Below, piece by piece: positions 58,339 to 64,000 of a DNA stretch of 64,000 bases. The translations under genes were made by a program, and so were the position numbers. The stretch comes from an uncultured Cetobacterium sp. Lineage in GTDB: Bacteria > Fusobacteriota > Fusobacteriia > Fusobacteriales > Fusobacteriaceae. The stretch lies in the NCBI RefSeq assembly GCF_947072685.1, contig NZ_CAMTIK010000012.1, positions 1 to 64,000 of the forward strand, written 5' to 3'. Each line of letters begins with the position of its first letter. Position 1 is the first letter of the stretch. A model generated the notes under the pieces. The model did not search any database, was not told the origin of the DNA, and saw only the letters and a program-made list of their open reading frames with translations.

Positions 58339-58517
58339 GTAAATGAATAATTGTATACAAATTTTATTGAAAATTTTTTTATGTTTAGAATAGTAGAACA
58401 TATCGCACTGCCAAGCTATATGTTCTTGATTGTTTAACTAGTTTTCCCCTTAGTTATTCTAAATGTAGAATCCATTAAAAAAGCAGGATCTAGAATTGAC
58501 TATATCCTGCTTTTTTT
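58339..58517 (+). ncRNA. Candidate standalone small RNA with three-way-junction fold and intrinsic terminator
   Basis: Promoter 17-bp spacing; P1 TTTAGAA/TTCTAAA, P2 AGAACATAT/ATATGTTCT, P3 TAACTA/TAGTTA; terminator AAAGCAGGAT...ATCCTGCTTTTTTT; no convincing ORF. Confidence 0.6.
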
Positions 58518-59151
58518 ATTTTATTAAATAATCTATTAAAAACTCTTTTGCATTTTCTAAATGTTTAGTATTTAACTCTTTTGTTTTTTTAAGATCACCA
58601 TTTTTTAAAAGAGATATTATCTCTTGATGTTCTTCATAGGCACGTATTACTCTTTCTGGATTTTGTAACGAATTTCTTTTTAATTTTGAAATAATAAAAT
58701 CATAGTGTTTTAATATTTTCACTGTAAATTCCAAATTTGAAATCTCATAGAATATCTCATTATACTGAACAAATAACTCTCTTGCTATGTCCCAATTTTT
58801 TAATTGGATATATGATTTTGTCAAATATAAGTTCTGTTGTAATCTTTCTAGACCTTCTTTATTTAAGCTGATTGCTTCAAAAAGTATATTTTCCAATGCA
58901 ATCCTTATTCTAAATATCTCTTCGACTTTGACGATGTTAATCTCCATAACTCTCAATCTTCCATTCGGAAGTCTCTCTATTATCCCTTCAATTTCTAACT
59001 TCTTTATAGCTTCTCTCAAAGGTGTTCGACTAACATTTAATTTTTTAGAATAATCTGTTTCAACTATCTTATCTCCAAAATTTAAATCTCCATTCAATAT
59101 CTCATTTTTTAGAGCTTCATAAATGCTATCACTTACATTTTTTCTCATCAA
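58516..59151 (-). CDS. GntR family transcriptional regulator (FCD-type)
   Basis: 211 aa; GDKIVETDYSKKLNVSRTPLREAIKKLEIEGIIERLPNGRLRV. Confidence 0.9.
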   Translation of the reverse strand: MMRKNVSDSIYEALKNEILNGDLNFGDKIVETDYSKKLNVSRTPLREAIKKLEIEGIIERLPNGRLRVMEINIVKVEEIFRIRIALENILFEAISLNKEGLERLQQNLYLTKSYIQLKNWDIARELFVQYNEIFYEISNLEFTVKILKHYDFIISKLKRNSLQNPERVIRAYEEHQEIISLLKNGDLKKTKELNTKHLENAKEFLIDYLIK

Positions 59152-59217
59152 ATTCTCCTTAAATTATAACATACTACACTTAGTATAATATTAATTTAAA
59201 AAATTTGAAAGATTTTT

Positions 59218-60279
59218 TTAAAACTCTTCCCAACCATCTATTGAAGAACTCATATTATAACTTGTCACTGTTCCTTCAAAAAAGTTAGCTTTTACATTTC
59301 CTTCCCCTTCTGTATCAGCAAATTTTTCGAGATGTCTATATGGATTTTTTTCGAAGCCATCATATAATGGCTTTAGCCCTATAGATTTTAATCTCTCGTT
59401 AGCTAACCATTTTGTATAAGCTTCTGTCGTATCTTCAGTTATCCCTAAAATTTGATTTCCAATTATATGATTGGTCCACATAATCTCTTGATCTACAGCC
59501 TTTTTAAACATTTCATAGAATAAATCTTCCTGGAAAAATTCTGGATTTTCCTCTCTTATCTCTTTTATCATCTGTTGGAATATAACAACATGTGATAGCT
59601 CATCTCTATTTATAAGTTTTATAATATCGGATGTCCCCATCATTCTATTTCTACTAGCTAGCAGATAGAAAAAATTAAATCCGTTGTAAAAATATACCGC
59701 TTCTAAAAGATAATCCGCTATAATTGCTCTTGAAAAATTCTCGTCATTTGGCTCATCTAAAAAGTTTTGATATATATCTGCTATATAGCTATTTCTTTCA
59801 AAAAGAATCTTATCTTCTCTCCATTTATCATATATTAGATTTCTTGTTTCTTTTGGCAAAATCGACTCGATTATATACTGGTACGACTGAGAATGAACTG
59901 CCTCTTGAAAAGTTTGAATCGAGAGTATCAAGCTAACTTCTGGAGCTGTTATATAATTTGATATATTTGGAATATTATTCGTTTGAATACTGTCCAAAAA
60001 TATCAAGAATGACAATATTCCATCATATGCTTCTTTTTCATAATCCGTTAAATTTTCGTAATCATTTTTATCCTGAGTTAAATCTATTTTTTCTGGAATC
60101 CAAAAGTTTCCCATCATATTCCTATACAATAAATTAGCCCACTGATATCTTACATTGTTCAGGTTAAATATATTTGTACTGTCACCTTTTATAATTCTTC
60201 TATCATTTAAAGAATCACTCCCAGCTGGATTAAATAGTTTTTTTCTATCCACTACAACTTTCACACTCCTCTTTTTCAT
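59218..60279 (-). CDS. nrdB: Ribonucleotide-diphosphate reductase subunit beta
   Basis: 353 aa; FLDSIQTNN, FQEAVHSQSYQYI, DELSHVVIFQQM metal-ligand motifs. Confidence 0.94.
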   Translation of the reverse strand: MKKRSVKVVVDRKKLFNPAGSDSLNDRRIIKGDSTNIFNLNNVRYQWANLLYRNMMGNFWIPEKIDLTQDKNDYENLTDYEKEAYDGILSFLIFLDSIQTNNIPNISNYITAPEVSLILSIQTFQEAVHSQSYQYIIESILPKETRNLIYDKWREDKILFERNSYIADIYQNFLDEPNDENFSRAIIADYLLEAVYFYNGFNFFYLLASRNRMMGTSDIIKLINRDELSHVVIFQQMIKEIREENPEFFQEDLFYEMFKKAVDQEIMWTNHIIGNQILGITEDTTEAYTKWLANERLKSIGLKPLYDGFEKNPYRHLEKFADTEGEGNVKANFFEGTVTSYNMSSSIDGWEEF

Positions 60280-62491
60280 TTATTATATTTGTATTTCTTT
60301 GAATTGTTCTTATATAATAAACTGATTTACACCCTTCTTTCCATGCTGTTAAGAATGTATCATAGATATCTTTAGCTTTAATCTCCTTATTCAAATCAAA
60401 TATTAACTCCATTGAAACACCTTGAGTTATCCATTTTCCTATTCTGCTCATTATTTTTACATATGTTTTAGAATCAACATTTTTAAACTCCGGATAGAAC
60501 CAAGCTCTATCTTTAAGATGTTTTACCACTCTTGGAACTGCACCTTTTTGATTTTTTTCTATATAGAATCTAGAGAATGTTGGATTTACAGATGCAGTGG
60601 ATCCCATCAACAATGATGTCGAAGTATTTGGTGCTATTGCTGTCAACTCTCCATTACGTAAGCCATATTCCTTGACTAATTTAAAAACTTCTGTCCACTT
60701 TATTGAGAAACTTGAATTATCTTCATACCATTTTTGATCTTTATTAAAGAATAATCCTTGATCCCATTTCGATCCTTCAAAAGCTGAATATTTCCCTCTT
60801 TCTTTAGCTAGCAGAGCTGAAGCCTTTATTGTGTAAAGAGAGATCTCTTCAAATAATCTATCTATCTCTTCAATCGACTCATCATATATCATAAACTCTC
60901 TCGCCAGATAATCTGCTAGTCCCATCGCTCCTACACCTATCGTTCTATAGAGATTATTGTGTTTATCTGATTCTTTTATTGGTGTTTCTGTCAAATCAAT
61001 TGTATTATCTAAAATTCTAACTGCTGTATAAATGATATTTTCAAACTCTTCTTTTTGTAGTTCTGCCAGATTTAATGAAACTAAATTACAAGTGTGAACC
61101 TCTCCTAGCTCCACTTTTCTAATTCCTGTGTTCTCATCAGTTTCTTCGCTAAATTTTACACTAGGAGAAAAATTCGAAAAACTCTCCATACATAAATTTC
61201 CATTTCCTATCATTCCAGCATGTGAGTTATGATTTCCTTCATTGGCTCTATCTTTAAAAAATATATATGGCATTCCAGTCTCTATTTGAACTTTCATTAT
61301 CTCTTTAAATAGCTCTCTTGCCTTTATTGTTTTTTTAAGTTTTATATTTTTATTGCTTTCTAAATCTAAATAAATTTTTTCAAAACTCTCTCCATAAAGC
61401 TCACATAACTCCAAATCATAATTTTTTCTGACCTCATATGGATCAAATAAATTCCATGTTAAATCATTTTCAACTCTTCTCATAAATAGATCAGATAAAA
61501 CTACTTGTGGATATATATCATAAGCTTTTCCTCTTTGATCTCCATTTTCTGTTTGAAGCTCTAAAAAATTCTCTATATCAATGTGCCAAGAATCCAAAGC
61601 AACTGTCACAGCTCCTGCTCTTCTTCCTTGTTGATTGACAGCTACCGCTGTATCATTAACTATTTTAACCCACGGAATAACACCACCACTAGCATTAAAA
61701 TAACCATTCACCATAGAATTTTTTCCTCTGATTCGAGAGATATTTAATCCCACTCCACCACCATTTTTACTTATCTTAGCTATTGTATCCACATTATAAA
61801 AAATTGATTCTATATTGTCATCCATAGCGGTTATGAAACAAGATGACAAATTTCCCTTTGGAACTCTTAAATTTGCAAGTATTGGAGTTGCCAGTGATAT
61901 TTTTTTTAGAGATAAAGCACTATAAAACTCTTTTGCTATCTCCACTCTATTTTCCTCTTTTATAGCCAAAAGCATTGAGATACACATAAATACCTCTTGC
62001 GGAAGTTCATATATAACGCCATCATACTTTAATAAGTACCTATTTACAAGCATATTAGCTCCTGCATAATCATAAAGCATATCTCTTGATGTATCTATTG
62101 TTTTTTCTAACTCTTCTAGCTCTTCATCTGAATATTCTAAAAGTCTTCTATCATATATTCCAATCTCTACTAATTTTTTTATAGTTTTTTGAAATGCTCC
62201 GTATGAAAATCCTCTTTTATGGTAAACCTCTCTCTCAGTTTCCATCATAAGCAGTCTTCCCGCAACATATGTCCAATCACTTTCTTCAAAACTTGTCATA
62301 CTTACTGCCTGATTGATAAGTGACTCCTGTATTTTCTTTGTTGTTATATCCGCTTGATATATTGAATCTATATGGCTTTCCAATTCAACCATACTTACCT
62401 CTAGCTCTTCACAAGCTCTCAACAATTTTTCTCTTATTTTTTTAATATCTAGAACTTCTCTTATTCCTTCTCTATTTATAACCTGTCTCAT
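60245..62491 (-). CDS. nrdA: Ribonucleoside-diphosphate reductase subunit alpha
   Basis: 748 aa; ATP-cone; NLSSCFITAMDD, NGGGVGLNISRIRG, GNLCMES, TAIAPNTSTSLLMGSTASVNP; C-terminal CESCSG. Confidence 0.95.
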   Translation of the reverse strand: MRQVINREGIREVLDIKKIREKLLRACEELEVSMVELESHIDSIYQADITTKKIQESLINQAVSMTSFEESDWTYVAGRLLMMETEREVYHKRGFSYGAFQKTIKKLVEIGIYDRRLLEYSDEELEELEKTIDTSRDMLYDYAGANMLVNRYLLKYDGVIYELPQEVFMCISMLLAIKEENRVEIAKEFYSALSLKKISLATPILANLRVPKGNLSSCFITAMDDNIESIFYNVDTIAKISKNGGGVGLNISRIRGKNSMVNGYFNASGGVIPWVKIVNDTAVAVNQQGRRAGAVTVALDSWHIDIENFLELQTENGDQRGKAYDIYPQVVLSDLFMRRVENDLTWNLFDPYEVRKNYDLELCELYGESFEKIYLDLESNKNIKLKKTIKARELFKEIMKVQIETGMPYIFFKDRANEGNHNSHAGMIGNGNLCMESFSNFSPSVKFSEETDENTGIRKVELGEVHTCNLVSLNLAELQKEEFENIIYTAVRILDNTIDLTETPIKESDKHNNLYRTIGVGAMGLADYLAREFMIYDESIEEIDRLFEEISLYTIKASALLAKERGKYSAFEGSKWDQGLFFNKDQKWYEDNSSFSIKWTEVFKLVKEYGLRNGELTAIAPNTSTSLLMGSTASVNPTFSRFYIEKNQKGAVPRVVKHLKDRAWFYPEFKNVDSKTYVKIMSRIGKWITQGVSMELIFDLNKEIKAKDIYDTFLTAWKEGCKSVYYIRTIQRNTNIINEKEECESCSG

Positions 62492-62492
62492 A

Positions 62493-62696
62493 TTAAAGAA
62501 CCTCTAAAAAATTTTCCATAGTGTAAAATTTTTCGCTATATTCAACCACGGGTGCACTCATAATCCTTGCTTTACTGGCTACCATCATCAATGTTTTTAA
62601 ATCTTGAATATATTCAAACTCTATTTTTTTATCTTCTAAAGTTTTCTTTAATAGTTCACATTTACTACAATTCTCTTTTCCATATATCTTTATCAT
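62493..62696 (-). CDS. nrdH: Glutaredoxin-like protein NrdH-type
   Basis: Start MIKIYGKENCSKCELLKK; CxxC; SAPVVE. Confidence 0.8.
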   Translation of the reverse strand: MIKIYGKENCSKCELLKKTLEDKKIEFEYIQDLKTLMMVASKARIMSAPVVEYSEKFYTMENFLEVL

Positions 62697-62711
62697 TGCA
62701 CTCTCCCCAAA

Positions 62712-62758
62712 CCACAATATCTTGTGGTTTTTTCTTTCTTATATACTATATCTAGTAT
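62712..62758. promoter_or_regulatory. Tandem NrdR-box-like dyads upstream of nrdHAB
   Basis: CCACAATATCTTGTGG (62712-62727) and ATACTATATCTAGTAT (62743-62758), offset 31 bp, just downstream of minus-strand promoter TTGAAA-N17-GATAAT (62761-62789). Confidence 0.8.
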
Positions 62759-62827
62759 ATATTATCCCATAGTTTCTATTTTTTTTCAATCTTTTTCTAT
62801 ATTAAAAAAGTGTAGTTTTTTATTTTT

Positions 62828-63397
62828 TTAAACTATTTCTATTCCAAATTTTTCTACAATCCCTATAGCTATTTCTAAAGATATTTTCGCCCCTTTTAAT
62901 TTGTTTTTCATAATATCTATTTCTAAACCAGTACAACTACTCAAATCAGCCTTCTCCAATACACAATCGTTAAATTCAGTATTTATAAACTTGCTCTTAT
63001 TAAATTTTGCATTATTTAATAGACAATTTTGAAAAATACACTCTTCCAAATTATTTTCCATAAATTCTATTCCTTTTAATTCAAGGTTATCAAAAATACA
63101 AAATTTCATAAAAGAATTCATAACTTTAAAATCTATTATAAACTTTGATATTTTGCTAAAATTAATATTTTTAAACTCACAATTCTTAAAAACAACTCCA
63201 TTTAATTTTACATTTTCTAATTTTATTGAATCAAACTTACATTGTTCAAAAACTACATCTTCAAACTCACACTCTAAAAAAGCCATATTTTTAAACTCAC
63301 TTTTTTTAAACTTTGTTTTTATAATTTCTTTTTCCAAAATTATTTCATTAGAAAGTGTCAATTTTATAATATCTTCTTCAAAATACACTTTTATCAC
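62828..63397 (-). CDS. Pentapeptide-repeat protein
   Basis: 189 aa; repeated A/F-x-[FL]-x-x units (FKNMAFLECEFEDVVFEQCKFDS, LNNAKFNKSKFINTEFNDCVLEKADLSSC). Confidence 0.85.
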   Translation of the reverse strand: MIKVYFEEDIIKLTLSNEIILEKEIIKTKFKKSEFKNMAFLECEFEDVVFEQCKFDSIKLENVKLNGVVFKNCEFKNINFSKISKFIIDFKVMNSFMKFCIFDNLELKGIEFMENNLEECIFQNCLLNNAKFNKSKFINTEFNDCVLEKADLSSCTGLEIDIMKNKLKGAKISLEIAIGIVEKFGIEIV

Positions 63398-63421
63398 TCT
63401 TCCTTTTCAATTTTATCTTAA

Positions 63422-63856
63422 TCATCTTGGATAACTATTAAATAGATTCCTCTCCGCTTCTCTTCTTCTAACCAATCCTTGCAATACCTTCCCACCTGCT
63501 TTATTCCATCTCTGAAACTCTTGAGAAGCTCCATAATAATCTCTATTATTTAGTAATTTTAATAGTGTTGAAGCTTTAAAATTTCCCTCTCCCAAATTAT
63601 ATGTGAAAGAAACCAATGCATCAAATATCGGTTGATTTATTGCCACTTTTATATTTCTTACGACTGCACTCTCAAATGTCATCAAATCTTGTCTTAAAAG
63701 GTTCTCCGCTTGCTCCTGAGTTATCTCCATTCCTTCTTTTGAAGTCTTTGTATGACCATATCCGATAGTCCAAACTCCTGCTGGACATCTGTATGCTTTT
63801 AATCTACACCCTTCAAACTCTTTTATTAAATTAACTCCGTTTTGTGAAATTTTCAC
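63422..63856 (-). CDS. Phage-type lysozyme (GH24)
   Basis: GTG start at 63856 after GGAGGGGG; GVNLIKEFEGCRLKAYRCPAGVWTIGYGHTK, AINQPIFDALVSFTYNLGEGNFKASTLLKLLN, RRREAERNLF. Confidence 0.9.
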   Translation of the reverse strand: MKISQNGVNLIKEFEGCRLKAYRCPAGVWTIGYGHTKTSKEGMEITQEQAENLLRQDLMTFESAVVRNIKVAINQPIFDALVSFTYNLGEGNFKASTLLKLLNNRDYYGASQEFQRWNKAGGKVLQGLVRRREAERNLFNSYPR

Positions 63857-63887
63857 TCTTTTCCCCCTCCAATTTAAAACATTAAAA

Positions 63888-63919
63888 AATGTATCTACAC
63901 TGTATAGTATAGATACATT
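63888..63919. promoter_or_regulatory. 32-bp near-perfect dyad upstream of lysozyme gene
   Basis: AATGTATCTA-CACTGTATAGTA-TAGATACATT; 10-bp perfect outer arms, inner part also nearly symmetric. Confidence 0.7.
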
Positions 63920-63944
63920 TTTGTCAATTAGAGATAATTTTTTT

Positions 63945-63997
63945 GATAAAAAAACCTCCAAGTTAGATAATTTAATATTACCCCAACTTGGAGGTTT
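63945..63997 (-). terminator. Rho-independent terminator for a minus-strand gene beyond the window
   Basis: 13-bp stem AAACCTCCAAGTT/AACTTGGAGGTTT followed, on minus strand, by T-tract. Confidence 0.8.
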
Positions 63998-64000
63998 ACA

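Noticed and set aside
58339-58517. Assignment of the intergenic RNA to 6S RNA, SRP RNA or a purine riboswitch
   Set aside because: Size fits 6S but the branched junction does not match a rod with central bubble; SRP core and purine J2/3 motifs are absent.
63422-63961. Full 179-aa lysozyme ORF starting at 63961
   Set aside because: The N-terminal extension overlaps a terminator and the dyad; GTG at 63856 has a strong GGAGGGGG RBS.
1-64000. CRISPR arrays, transposases, integrases, rRNA
   Set aside because: No regularly spaced direct repeats, transposase-like ORFs or rRNA motifs were seen on reading the window and ORF track.

Overview
This AT-rich window comes from an anaerobic, double-membraned bacterium that looks Fusobacteriota-like (Tsx-type outer-membrane channel, class III and class I ribonucleotide reductases, tungsten/molybdenum enzymes). 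I infer the taxon from gene content only. The left 10 kb is one compact minus-strand operon: tupABC tungstate transporter, a Tat-signal polyferredoxin, an aldehyde:ferredoxin oxidoreductase (AOR) family protein, a small internally duplicated protein, fdhD, tatA, tatC, moeA and a MoeA-PBP fusion. Next come moaA, a MOSC-CutC fusion, a periplasmic FMN-binding flavoprotein reductase with an AbgT transporter, a nitrate-reductase-like operon that includes a TDT/SLAC1-type channel, a second AOR, and mostly housekeeping or transport genes (mscL, eutH, yvcK, cobD, tsx, heparinase II/III, nrdDG, mglBAC, dprA, MATE, CDF, nrdHAB). One tRNA-Arg(CCT) is present. I saw no CRISPR array, rRNA or transposase. 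The best candidates for undescribed biology are: (1) a riboswitch-like leader with promoter, possible loop-loop pairing and intrinsic terminator ahead of a YjiH-family transporter (about 50.85-51.04 kb); (2) a standalone sRNA candidate with a near-consensus promoter, a three-way-junction fold and a terminator (about 58.34-58.52 kb); (3) the operon coupling tungstate uptake, AOR and Tat export; (4) MOSC-CutC and GNAT-CDF fusion proteins; (5) a pore protein with TVGSGS in place of TVGYGD; (6) tandem NrdR-box-like dyads at both ribonucleotide reductase loci. All assignments come from reading sequence and recalled family features; no searches were run.
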